Source of the DNA: Marinoscillum pacificum
GTDB lineage: Bacteria; Bacteroidota; Bacteroidia; Cytophagales; Cyclobacteriaceae
NCBI RefSeq assembly: GCF_024714495.1
Contig: NZ_JAMZMJ010000016.1
Coordinates: 55,505 to 119,504, forward strand
Length of the DNA: 64,000 nt
Direction: 5' to 3'
Shown: piece after piece, positions 19,276-26,361 of the stretch
Position numbering within the stretch: position 1 is the first letter of the stretch
How the letters are laid out: each line of letters starts with the position of its first letter
Made by a program: the position numbers and the translations under genes
Notes under the pieces: model-generated
Databases searched by the model: none
What the model was told of the DNA's origin: nothing
Seen by the model: the letters and a program-made list of their open reading frames with translations, nothing else

Positions 19276-19770
19276 ATGAACTACTCAAAACCGTCGACTA
19301 AACTCCTAATTTTAGGGTGTTTAAGTCTTGTTGTTACGTTTGCATCTTTGAACCGTGCAAACGCTAACACAGATCCTTCGAAAAACAAAAAGAAGGAAAT
19401 CAACTCGACAATTACACACATTTATTTTGATCTAGACGAACAAGCGCCAGATGCACCAGCGCAAGTAAGGGCAATGGTGGCCGAGCTCAAAGAGACGTAT
19501 GGAGATCAAGAACTCAATATCAAGATTACTGGAAGAACCTGTGATCTTGGAGATGAGTCGTACAATGAAATCCTTTCTAAACAAAGAGCTTATTCTGTAA
19601 TGGATATGCTCATGATGAAAGGTCTCAATATCAACTATGTGGAGGTAGATGGGGTAGGAGAAGAAGATCCTATCGTTCCAAATACGAGCATTGAGAACCG
19701 AAAGAAAAACCGAAGCGTATCCGTGATGGTTGTGGCTGGAGGGTTAGATCAATATCTAGCAGCACTCTGA
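19276..19770 (+). CDS. Secreted protein with OmpA C-terminal-like domain
   Basis: A 164-aa protein with a signal peptide (LLILGCLSLVVTFASLNRANA) and a single OmpA/MotB-type peptidoglycan-binding domain. Visible features are the strand ITHIYFDLD, the KITGRTCDLGD segment where OmpA domains have GHTD, LSKQRAYSVMDML, VDGVGEEDPI and ENRKKNRSVSV near the end. No beta-barrel is attached, so it is a free periplasmic domain. It probably stands alone, with 171 bases before it and the sulfur leader after it. Confidence 0.8.
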   Translation: MNYSKPSTKLLILGCLSLVVTFASLNRANANTDPSKNKKKEINSTITHIYFDLDEQAPDAPAQVRAMVAELKETYGDQELNIKITGRTCDLGDESYNEILSKQRAYSVMDMLMMKGLNINYVEVDGVGEEDPIVPNTSIENRKKNRSVSVMVVAGGLDQYLAAL

Positions 19771-19883
19771 TTACGAATCTTGGATTCAGCTTTAAATATT
19801 TTGAAAATATTTGATTTGACTTCCTTTTATTTGGGAAAAGTGTAAAAATCGAAATTATTTCTTCTGAAGAGGTGTGGTGGATT

Positions 19884-19913
19884 TTGAAAGTTCAAAAATC
19901 TGTTACACCTTTG
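19884..19913 (+). promoter_or_regulatory. Candidate promoter of the sulfur operon leader
   Basis: TTG at 19884-19886 is followed by 19 bases and then CACCTTTG (19906-19913), a near match to the Bacteroidota TTG-N19/21-TAnnTTTG promoter with a defective first two positions. The predicted transcript start near 19920 would lie just ahead of the riboswitch P1 helix, which is the expected position. Confidence 0.4.
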
Positions 19914-19930
19914 TCATATCAATTCTTATG

Positions 19931-20051
19931 TAATTGATTTATAAAGAAGCGTGGAGAGACAGGCTCTGAGAAACGCTAGCAACCTAAAAGCAAAATTTAA
20001 GGTGCTAAGTCCTGATCCAGACATTGGGGTTTGGAGAATATGAATTAATTG
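19931..20051 (+). promoter_or_regulatory. SAM-I (S-box) riboswitch
   Basis: The aptamer shows the S-box core blocks in the right order: TTATAAAGAAG then GTGGAGAGACAGGCTC (19938-19966), AGCAACC (19978-19984) and AAGGTGCTAAGTCCTG (19999-20014). A P1 helix can form between TAATTGATTT (19931-19940) and GAATTAATTG (20042-20051), ten pairs with three G-U wobbles. The 3' strand of P1 ends two bases before the ATG of the first polycysteine micro-ORF. SAM binding, which stabilises P1, would therefore be expected to hide that translation start (inference). It is unusual to find it ahead of sulfite reduction genes rather than methionine genes. Confidence 0.85.
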
Positions 20052-20053
20052 AA

Positions 20054-20143
20054 ATGAAAACTTTAGAACTTAACATTAGACTTACCAGACAAACTCACCA
20101 AACAGGTGAACTATGTTGTTGTTGTAGCTGTTGCTGCTGTTAA
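20054..20143 (+). CDS. Polycysteine leader peptide 1 (29 aa)
   Basis: A micro-ORF from ATG 20054 to TAA 20141-20143. It encodes a 20-residue ordinary N-terminal part (MKTLELNIRLTRQ...) followed by CCCCSCCCC right before the stop: eight of the last nine codons are Cys, of both TGT and TGC type. Such a run is expected only under selection for sensing charged Cys-tRNA or free cysteine. It sits between the SAM-I aptamer, whose P1 helix abuts its start, and a second polycysteine micro-ORF. A metal-binding peptide is a less likely alternative. Confidence 0.75.
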   Translation: MKTLELNIRLTRQTHQTGELCCCCSCCCC

Positions 20144-20191
20144 TTCATCGGAATTAAACAGAGAATACTTTAACTCAACAATCATAGAATC

Positions 20192-20296
20192 ATGTCTTTA
20201 AGGCTAAAAAATCAAAATCTTATTATTTCAATCTGTTGTACATGTATGATGTGCTGTGCATGTTGTTGTACAATATTATCCCGGATTCAGTTATAA
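20192..20296 (+). CDS. Polycysteine leader peptide 2 (34 aa)
   Basis: A second micro-ORF from ATG 20192 to TAA 20294-20296. It holds eight Cys in twelve codons (CCTCMMCCACCC, residues 15-26), then eight more codons (TILSRIQL). It is immediately followed by the intrinsic terminator at 20321. The codons after the Cys run contain TCCCGG (20279-20284), which can pair with the 5' arm of that terminator. This places the Cys codons exactly where stalling would control an antiterminator. It lies 48 bases after leader 1 and about 77 bases before the sulfite reductase start. Confidence 0.75.
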   Translation: MSLRLKNQNLIISICCTCMMCCACCCTILSRIQL

Positions 20297-20331
20297 GCAA
20301 AATAATATAAGACTTTAACGAAACCCCGGGA
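20279..20331 (+). promoter_or_regulatory. Predicted antiterminator pairing
   Basis: TCCCGG (20279-20284, inside leader 2) is complementary over six bases to CCGGGA (20326-20331), which is part of the terminator 5' arm. The two structures are mutually exclusive. A ribosome stalled at the Cys codons (20234-20269) would leave TCCCGG free, while one that reached the stop codon at 20294 would cover it. The pairing is short and its stability was not computed. Confidence 0.5.
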
Positions 20332-20355
20332 ACGAACAGATCTCGGGGTTTTTTT
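20321..20355 (+). terminator. Intrinsic terminator (attenuator) before sulfite reductase
   Basis: AAACCCCGGGA (20321-20331) pairs with TCTCGGGGTTT (20341-20351), eleven pairs with one G-U wobble and a nine-base loop. The T-run is 20349-20355. It lies inside the operon leader, directly before the structural genes, so it must be conditional for them to be expressed from the leader promoter. Confidence 0.88.
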
Positions 20356-20373
20356 ATGCAAACCAATAATACA

Positions 20374-22491
20374 ATGAGCACCAAAACTATTTCAAAAGAA
20401 GCGCAAGCAGACATACAAGAGCTGAAGGATAAGATCCAAAGCTTTAAGCTTGGACAAATTCCAGAGGAGCGATTCAAGGCATTCCGTTTGGCCAGAGGAG
20501 TCTATGGTCAACGTCAGCAGGGAGTGCAGATGTTCCGTCTGAAATTACCATTTGGTAAAATTACAGCAGATCAGTTAGAAACATGTGCGAATCTTTCTGA
20601 GCAGTATACCAATAGTAATTTGCATTTGACCACACGTCAAAACATTCAGTTACACTACGTTAAATTGGACGATTCTCCTGCTATTTGGGAAGAGTTAGAA
20701 AAAGTAGGAGTTACCTCCAAGGAGGCTTGTGGGAATACGGTGAGAAACGTAACCGCTTCACCTTTTGCAGGGATAGACCCTGAGGAGCCATTTGATGTAG
20801 CTCCGTATGCTCAAGGTGTGTTCGAATATTTCTTAAGAAATCCGGTATGTCAGGAGATGGGAAGGAAGATTAAGATTGCTTTTTCTTCTTCTCGATCTGA
20901 TTCTGCATTTACATACATTCATGATTTTGGGTTTATTCCTAAAATCAAAGATGGGGCTTATGGATTCGAGGTAATTGTTGGTGGAGGCCTTGGTGCTCAA
21001 GCCTTCATGGGACAATTAGCCTACGAATTCCTGCCTCAGGATGAGTTGATTCCATTTATCGAAGCTGGTTTGAGAGTGTTTGATCGCTATGGAGAGCGTG
21101 AAAGAAGACATAAAGCACGATTGAAGTTTTTGATCGACCCGAAAAAAGGAATTGGTTTAGATGGCTACTTGAAGTTGATAGAGGAGGAGCGTAAGTCATT
21201 GCCTTATCAAACCTATAAGATCAACACCAAAAAAGTAATCACTAAGATTCCTGAGGATAGCTCAATCCTTACAGTGGATCATGTAGAAACTGACGAGGCA
21301 TACGATGAGTGGTTCAAAACCAATGTCTTTGAGCAAAAGCAAGAAGGATTCTATGCTGTGAAGGTTAGAATTCCTTTGGGTGACATCAAAGCGCCGAAAG
21401 CAAGAGTTTTGGCTGAGATTGCTAGAAATTATGCAGCTGATGATATTCGCTTTACCTTGAATCAAGGGTTGATTTACAAGTTTGTAAGACTTGAAAACAT
21501 ACCTGCAGTGTATACTGAACTAAAGGAGCTTGGTTTTGCGGCTCCAGGTTTTGATACCCTCGCTGATGTTACGGCTTGTCCTGGTACGGATACTTGTAAT
21601 CTTGGTGTGACCAATAGTACAGCGCTTGCTTTGGAGTTGGAAAATCTGGTGCGTGATGAATTCCCTCATTTGGTGGATGAAGAATTGATCAAAATTAAGA
21701 TCAGTGGATGTATGAATTCATGTGGTCAGCACATGGTAGCAAACATCGGATTCCATGGTTCTAGTATTAAGAATGGGAATAAGGTAGCTCCAGCAATGCA
21801 AGTAGTGCTGGGCGGAGGAGTTGATCCGGATGGAAAAGGAAATATCGCTGAGAAGGTGATTAAAATTCCAACAAAGAGGATTCCTGAGACCGTAAGACTG
21901 ATTCTAAATAACTACGAGGAAAACAGTGTAGAAGGAGAATATTTCAATGCATACTTCCGTAGACAGGGTAAAATCTATTTCTATGATTTGCTGAAGCATC
22001 TTGGTGATGTAAAAACGTTGGCTGATGTAGATTATCAGGATTGGGGTAAAGTTGCTGATTTCGTTCCTGAGATTGGAGTGGGAGAATGTGCTGGTGTAAT
22101 GTTGGATCTTGTTGGTACGATTATCAACGATGCAAAAGATCGTTTAGAAAGTGGAAAAAAAGCATTGACTGAAGAAAAATGGGCGAATGCTATCTATTAC
22201 GCTTACAATACGTTGGTAATTGGTGCTAAGGCAATTTTGCTACATAAGGACATCCAGTGTAACACACATCAAGGAATAATCGAAGATTTCCAATCTCATG
22301 TAATTGAGAAAGGAGAATTGGCAGCTATTAGTGATTTCTCTGAACTAGTTCTTCAGATTAATAAATACGAGCCAACAGAAGAATTTGCTACTTCTTACAT
22401 CGCTCAGGCAGACGCTTTCTTTGAGGGTATCAATGCGCTGAGAAACGGCGAAGGAGACAAACTAGTGATCAACGAATTTTATAAAGCATAA
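20374..22491 (+). CDS. Siroheme sulfite (or nitrite) reductase with C-terminal HEPN-like domain
   Basis: A hemoprotein reductase, probably assimilatory, reducing sulfite to sulfide (or nitrite to ammonia). I start at ATG 20374 (705 aa) because the alternative ATG at 20356 abuts the terminator T-run. Two ferredoxin-like and two siroheme/4Fe-4S half-domains fill about 570 residues. The cluster ligands are C402 and C408 (CPGTDTC) plus C446 and C450 (CMNSC), the last bridging to siroheme. Residues after about 575 form an all-helical extension with KWANAIYYAYNTLVIGAKAILL, which looks like a HEPN domain but lacks the RxxxxH RNase motif. Neighbours (siroheme synthesis, APS reductase) favour sulfite as substrate. 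Confidence 0.9.
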   Translation: MSTKTISKEAQADIQELKDKIQSFKLGQIPEERFKAFRLARGVYGQRQQGVQMFRLKLPFGKITADQLETCANLSEQYTNSNLHLTTRQNIQLHYVKLDDSPAIWEELEKVGVTSKEACGNTVRNVTASPFAGIDPEEPFDVAPYAQGVFEYFLRNPVCQEMGRKIKIAFSSSRSDSAFTYIHDFGFIPKIKDGAYGFEVIVGGGLGAQAFMGQLAYEFLPQDELIPFIEAGLRVFDRYGERERRHKARLKFLIDPKKGIGLDGYLKLIEEERKSLPYQTYKINTKKVITKIPEDSSILTVDHVETDEAYDEWFKTNVFEQKQEGFYAVKVRIPLGDIKAPKARVLAEIARNYAADDIRFTLNQGLIYKFVRLENIPAVYTELKELGFAAPGFDTLADVTACPGTDTCNLGVTNSTALALELENLVRDEFPHLVDEELIKIKISGCMNSCGQHMVANIGFHGSSIKNGNKVAPAMQVVLGGGVDPDGKGNIAEKVIKIPTKRIPETVRLILNNYEENSVEGEYFNAYFRRQGKIYFYDLLKHLGDVKTLADVDYQDWGKVADFVPEIGVGECAGVMLDLVGTIINDAKDRLESGKKALTEEKWANAIYYAYNTLVIGAKAILLHKDIQCNTHQGIIEDFQSHVIEKGELAAISDFSELVLQINKYEPTEEFATSYIAQADAFFEGINALRNGEGDKLVINEFYKA

Positions 22492-22493
22492 TC

Positions 22494-23261
22494 ATGTCTA
22501 AGATCTCAAGAGTAACATTGGTAGGTGCAGGTCCTGGGGATCCTGAACTAATGACGATCAAAGGTGTAAAAGCACTACAGACTGCAGATGTGGTGCTTTA
22601 TGATGCTTTGGTTGATCCGGAGGTTTTGCAGTATGCTCCAAATGCACTGCACATTCCTGTTGGAAAGCGAGCTGGAAAGTCCTCCGTATCACAGGATACG
22701 ATCAATCATTTGATTGTGCAGTATGCCAAGGAAATGGGGCATGTGGTCCGATTGAAAGGTGGAGACTCATTCGTTTTTGGTAGAGGCTTTGAAGAAAAAA
22801 CGTATGCTGAAAAGCACGGATTGCAAGTGGATGTGGTACTAGGGATAAGCAGTGTGATGCTTCCTGGATACTTCGGAATTCCACTGACTTGTAGAGGTGT
22901 AAATCAAAGTTTTAGTGTGGTGACGGCCACCACCAAAGACGGTACGTTGAGTGAAGAGGTGTTAAATACAGCGGCATTTTCTCCAACGACACTTTACTTT
23001 ATGGGATTGGGTAAATTGGACCTAATTGCTGAGGCGTATGCTGCGAATGGAAGAAACGACCTGCCTGTTGCGATTATAAGTAAGGGCTCGCACGCAGATG
23101 GCGATGTGATCAAAGGGAAAGTTTCAGATATAGTAGCAATTGCTAAAGAGAAGAAGCCAGAGGCGCCAGCTCTTTTGATATTTGGAGAAGGAGCTGCTTT
23201 GGCAACCAACGAACAGCAAGTCAATCAATGGTGGGAAGCTGCTAAAACTGAAGTTGCGTAA
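22494..23261 (+). CDS. cobA: Uroporphyrinogen-III C-methyltransferase
   Basis: Makes precorrin-2 from uroporphyrinogen III using two SAM, the first step to siroheme, the cofactor of the reductase encoded just upstream. The 255-aa length matches the stand-alone SUMT family. Visible motifs are VGAGPGDPELMTIKGVKAL at the N-terminus (SAM site), VVLYDALVDPEVL, VRLKGGDSFVFGRG, and the PGYFGIPLTCRGVNQSF region. The start is 2 bases after the reductase stop. As a SAM consumer it also links the operon to the upstream SAM riboswitch. Confidence 0.95.
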   Translation: MSKISRVTLVGAGPGDPELMTIKGVKALQTADVVLYDALVDPEVLQYAPNALHIPVGKRAGKSSVSQDTINHLIVQYAKEMGHVVRLKGGDSFVFGRGFEEKTYAEKHGLQVDVVLGISSVMLPGYFGIPLTCRGVNQSFSVVTATTKDGTLSEEVLNTAAFSPTTLYFMGLGKLDLIAEAYAANGRNDLPVAIISKGSHADGDVIKGKVSDIVAIAKEKKPEAPALLIFGEGAALATNEQQVNQWWEAAKTEVA

Positions 23262-23264
23262 CAA

Positions 23265-23879
23265 ATGAATAAGTCAGAAGGTAATGTTCTATTTCCTGTT
23301 TTCATCAAACTACACAAAGTACAGACGCTTGTAGTTGGTGGGGGAAATGTTGGATTGGAAAAAGTAGAAGCGCTATTGAAAAACGATCCAGAGGCCAATA
23401 TTACCATCGTGGCTCCGATAATTAAAAATGAACTAAAAGCTCTTGCAAAGGAGTCTGACAGAATTAAACTCATTAATCGCAAGGTCAGGGGGCGTGATCT
23501 CAAATCAGCGGATATTTTGATACTCGCTACTGATAATTACGGGCTTCATGTGCGCATGAAGAAAAAGGCTGAGAAGTTGAGGCTGCTTACTAATGTAGCC
23601 GACACCCCTGACCTTTGCGACTTTTATCTAGGTTCTACTGTTAAAAAAGGGGATTTGAAAATCGGTATTAGTACCAATGGTAAGTCGCCAACTTTTGCCA
23701 AAAGGTTCAGACAGACACTAGAGGAGATTCTTCCAGACAATACACAAGACTTATTGGATCAATTAAAAACAATCAGAGATAGGCTGAAGGGAGATTTCAA
23801 TCACAAGGTTCAAAAACTAAATGAAATCACTTCAGTACTCGTGGAAAAGGGCAATGAAAATGAATCAAAACCTGATTGA
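23265..23879 (+). CDS. Precorrin-2 dehydrogenase / sirohydrochlorin ferrochelatase
   Basis: A Met8-type (CysG N-terminal-like) protein that oxidises precorrin-2 with NAD and, in bifunctional members, inserts iron to make siroheme. The 204-aa protein shows a Rossmann motif VVGGGNVGLEKVEALL, then ILATDNYGLHVRMKKKA, NVADTPDLCDFYLGS (the catalytic Asp region) and KIGISTNGKSPTFAKRFR. It starts 3 bases after cobA and overlaps the start of cysH. Confidence 0.9.
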   Translation: MNKSEGNVLFPVFIKLHKVQTLVVGGGNVGLEKVEALLKNDPEANITIVAPIIKNELKALAKESDRIKLINRKVRGRDLKSADILILATDNYGLHVRMKKKAEKLRLLTNVADTPDLCDFYLGSTVKKGDLKIGISTNGKSPTFAKRFRQTLEEILPDNTQDLLDQLKTIRDRLKGDFNHKVQKLNEITSVLVEKGNENESKPD

Positions 23880-24519
23880 TTTAAATAATAAATACGAAAA
23901 TCTTACGTATCTGGACAGGCTCAAGGCGTTGTTTGAGGAGTTTGATCCAGGGAAAATATTAGTGACTACTTCTATGGGAGGTAGTTCTATCGTGCTTTTG
24001 CACTTAATCAATAAAGTGGCTCCAAGACATCCTATTCACCTGATCGATACAGGATATTTATTTAAGGAAACTCACGCCTATAAAGAACACTTGATGGATC
24101 AGTTTGATCTGAACATTGTGGATGTACAGCCTCGAAAGAGTTCTCACGATTTCACTACCAAGTATCAGGTATGGAATAATGACACAGATTTCTGTTGCTT
24201 CATCAATAAGGTAGAGCCAATGGCAGAGTTGAAGAAAGGCAAAGACGTGTGGATCTCAGGATTGCTTCGTTTTCAAAATGCTAATAGAGCAGACAAGCAT
24301 ATATTCGAGCAATCAAAAGGTTTATTGAAGTTTCACCCTATTATCGATATGGGGCCGGAAGATCTAAATCTCTATCGAACAATTTATGAGTTGCCAACTC
24401 ACCCTTTGCAATACGAAGGTTATGGTTCAATAGGGTGTGTGCACTGCACGAAGAAAGGTAAGGGCCGTGAAGGAAGATGGCAAGGTCAGGAAAAAACGGA
24501 ATGTGGATTGCATGTGTGA
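23854..24519 (+). CDS. cysH: Adenylylsulfate (APS) reductase, CysH family
   Basis: Reduces activated sulfate to sulfite using thioredoxin. I choose ATG 23854 (221 aa), which overlaps the upstream gene by 26 bases; ATGs at 23821 and 23860 are alternatives. The nucleotide-binding PP-loop-like TSMGGSSIVLLHL, the LIDTGYLF segment and the C-terminal ECGLHV with the catalytic Cys are present. Paired cysteines (DFCCF) and a later CxxC (GCVHC) are the four 4Fe-4S ligands that mark APS rather than PAPS reductases. No sulfate adenylyltransferase genes are adjacent. A terminator follows. Confidence 0.92.
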   Translation: MKMNQNLIDLNNKYENLTYLDRLKALFEEFDPGKILVTTSMGGSSIVLLHLINKVAPRHPIHLIDTGYLFKETHAYKEHLMDQFDLNIVDVQPRKSSHDFTTKYQVWNNDTDFCCFINKVEPMAELKKGKDVWISGLLRFQNANRADKHIFEQSKGLLKFHPIIDMGPEDLNLYRTIYELPTHPLQYEGYGSIGCVHCTKKGKGREGRWQGQEKTECGLHV

Positions 24520-24529
24520 CTAAGACATA

Positions 24530-24557
24530 AAAAATGGGACCCGAGAGTCCCATTTTT
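24530..24557 (+). terminator. Bidirectional intrinsic terminator
   Basis: AAAAATGGGAC pairs perfectly with GTCCCATTTTT around a six-base loop (CCGAGA). It lies 10 bases after the cysH stop and just before the stop of the convergent peroxidase gene, and A/T tracts on both sides let it serve both strands. Confidence 0.9.
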
Positions 24558-24559
24558 GT

Positions 24560-26350
24560 TTAATAATCATCTTCATCATTTAGTGTTTTCATAAAAGCTA
24601 TCAACGCATTAAGGTCTGCGTCAGAAAGGTGAAGTGAATCAGGAGGGAGTGTTTGTAGGGGGACATGGATACCCATTCCTTCACCACCCCCTGCGTTGTA
24701 GAAATCAATTACTTGTTCCAATGAATTATACACGCCGTTGTGCATGTAAGGTGCTGTCAGACTTATATTTCTAATGGTTGGTGTTTTGAAAAATGATTTG
24801 CGTTCTTCTGTGGAGTAGACATTGAACCTTCCTTGATCAGTATCAAGAGTATTGTTTTCCGCCGTTACAGGTACGCCAAGATTCTCAAGCTCAGTTTCCT
24901 TCCATCTGGGTGGAACTGTTCCATTAAAAAATGGAAGAAAATGACAGGTAGCACAGCCTGCTGTTCCCATGAATAAATTTGCTCCTTTAAGTTCCTCTTG
25001 GGTGAAGGTCTCTTCTTCACCACGAATGTTTCTATCAAACTTGGAAGAGAAGGGCGCTAAGCTTCTGATGTATACAGCGATAGATTGCCTGATCTGATAG
25101 TCGGAAACTGAGTCCAATCCCAGGGTTAATTGAAACTGTTCCATGTATTTTGTGTTGTTATTCACATAATTGAAGAGCTTAGATAAATCAGAATGAAACT
25201 CATTCTCATCATTGACAACATTAACCATTTGACCTTCCAGATTGCCAGCTCGTTTGTCATAAAAAAAATCACTCTGATAGGCAACGTATTTTAAAGTAGG
25301 TGCATTTCGTAGTAGTGCCTTTTCGTTTAATCCGATAGATTTAACTTGACCATCAGTAAATGCTAATTCTGGTTGATGGCATGACCCACACGACATCTGA
25401 TTGGTTCCAGATAAGTTTTTGTCATAGAATAGTTCCTTGCCAAGTTCGATTAGATCTTTTGTGCTTTCCAGTGCATCTTGACCTGAAAAATAATTGATGT
25501 TGAAGCTATTCCTGGAGAAAAGAGTGGTAGCATCATTTTTCAAAGCGAGTTCAATAGGAATAGTTACTCCCCAGTCTTTGACTGTTTGATTCCATAAGTC
25601 AAATTGCTTGTTGGTGTGGTTTTTTATGAAGTGGAATCGGTCAAATGATTCGAAATCACTATCTAAATCACTTAAGGTGGCATCAATTTCATTTTTCCAT
25701 TCTTCAAAAAGTGAACTGTCCGTAAAAGCAGATTCGTTGATGCTTAGGATCGTTGATAGACTTTGATATACATTCTTCGCATCCGTAAGCGAATGGAGAG
25801 CGGCAGGTGAGTCAAAACCAGTAACTCCTGTAGTAGCAACACTTATGATACTTGTTCTAACAGCAAGTAGAATGTGATGTGGCTTCATTTTCTCTACGGA
25901 ATTATTCTTTTTCATTAATTGAATCCTGGAAATGATGAAGTTGATTTTTGATTTCAAAAATTCTAAATCAATTTCATTAGAGAATATTTCTTCTTCTATT
26001 ACCTGAAAGCCCTCAGGTTGCTGTATTCTAATGTTTGTTTGATCTTCTTCTTCTACCTGGAGTAGATTTGGTTGATTGAGTGTCTCGTAGTTTTCAACCT
26101 CAGTGAATTGCATTATTGGTTCCAATCGCTTGAAATACATCCGTGACTTTCGGTATCTCGCTTGTATTGAGGCTAAATCATTAGACTTTTCCAACAATTG
26201 TAGCTGATAAACAAGGCTGTCAACGTTTTCAGAATAGTATTGTTCCAAAGTAGGGGTAGTGGGCTTTCTTGTGTCACAAGAAATCACAAAAAAGAGGCCT
26301 ATTGTTAGATAGGCCCCCTTTTTGATACATCGCGTGAACGTATCTTTCAT
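24560..26350 (-). CDS. Di-heme cytochrome c peroxidase-like lipoprotein with long N-terminal helical domain
   Basis: A 596-aa secreted lipoprotein (lipobox FFVISC near residue 25). The C-terminal half is a MauG/CcpA-type di-heme domain: CGSCH in SCGSCHQPELAFTDG and CATCH in GCATCHFLPFF bind the two hemes. Downstream RNISLTAPYMHNG and LIAFMKTLND are typical. The N-terminal ~280 residues are helical (SRMYFKRLEPIMQF, GFDSPAALHSL) and may be imelysin-like; this part is inference. It follows the PhoX-like gene by 11 bases and is probably co-transcribed with it, suggesting a shared envelope redox or nutrient role. Confidence 0.88.
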   Translation of the reverse strand: MKDTFTRCIKKGAYLTIGLFFVISCDTRKPTTPTLEQYYSENVDSLVYQLQLLEKSNDLASIQARYRKSRMYFKRLEPIMQFTEVENYETLNQPNLLQVEEEDQTNIRIQQPEGFQVIEEEIFSNEIDLEFLKSKINFIISRIQLMKKNNSVEKMKPHHILLAVRTSIISVATTGVTGFDSPAALHSLTDAKNVYQSLSTILSINESAFTDSSLFEEWKNEIDATLSDLDSDFESFDRFHFIKNHTNKQFDLWNQTVKDWGVTIPIELALKNDATTLFSRNSFNINYFSGQDALESTKDLIELGKELFYDKNLSGTNQMSCGSCHQPELAFTDGQVKSIGLNEKALLRNAPTLKYVAYQSDFFYDKRAGNLEGQMVNVVNDENEFHSDLSKLFNYVNNNTKYMEQFQLTLGLDSVSDYQIRQSIAVYIRSLAPFSSKFDRNIRGEEETFTQEELKGANLFMGTAGCATCHFLPFFNGTVPPRWKETELENLGVPVTAENNTLDTDQGRFNVYSTEERKSFFKTPTIRNISLTAPYMHNGVYNSLEQVIDFYNAGGGEGMGIHVPLQTLPPDSLHLSDADLNALIAFMKTLNDEDDY

Positions 26351-26361
26351 AATGATGAAAA

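Noticed and set aside
20054..20296. Polycysteine peptides as metallothionein-like proteins
   Set aside because: Possible, but their placement between a SAM-I aptamer and a conditional terminator before cys genes fits leader peptides better.
20223..20477. Minus-strand 84-codon frame across the leader and terminator
   Set aside because: It is antisense to leader 2, the terminator and the reductase start, with no independent support.
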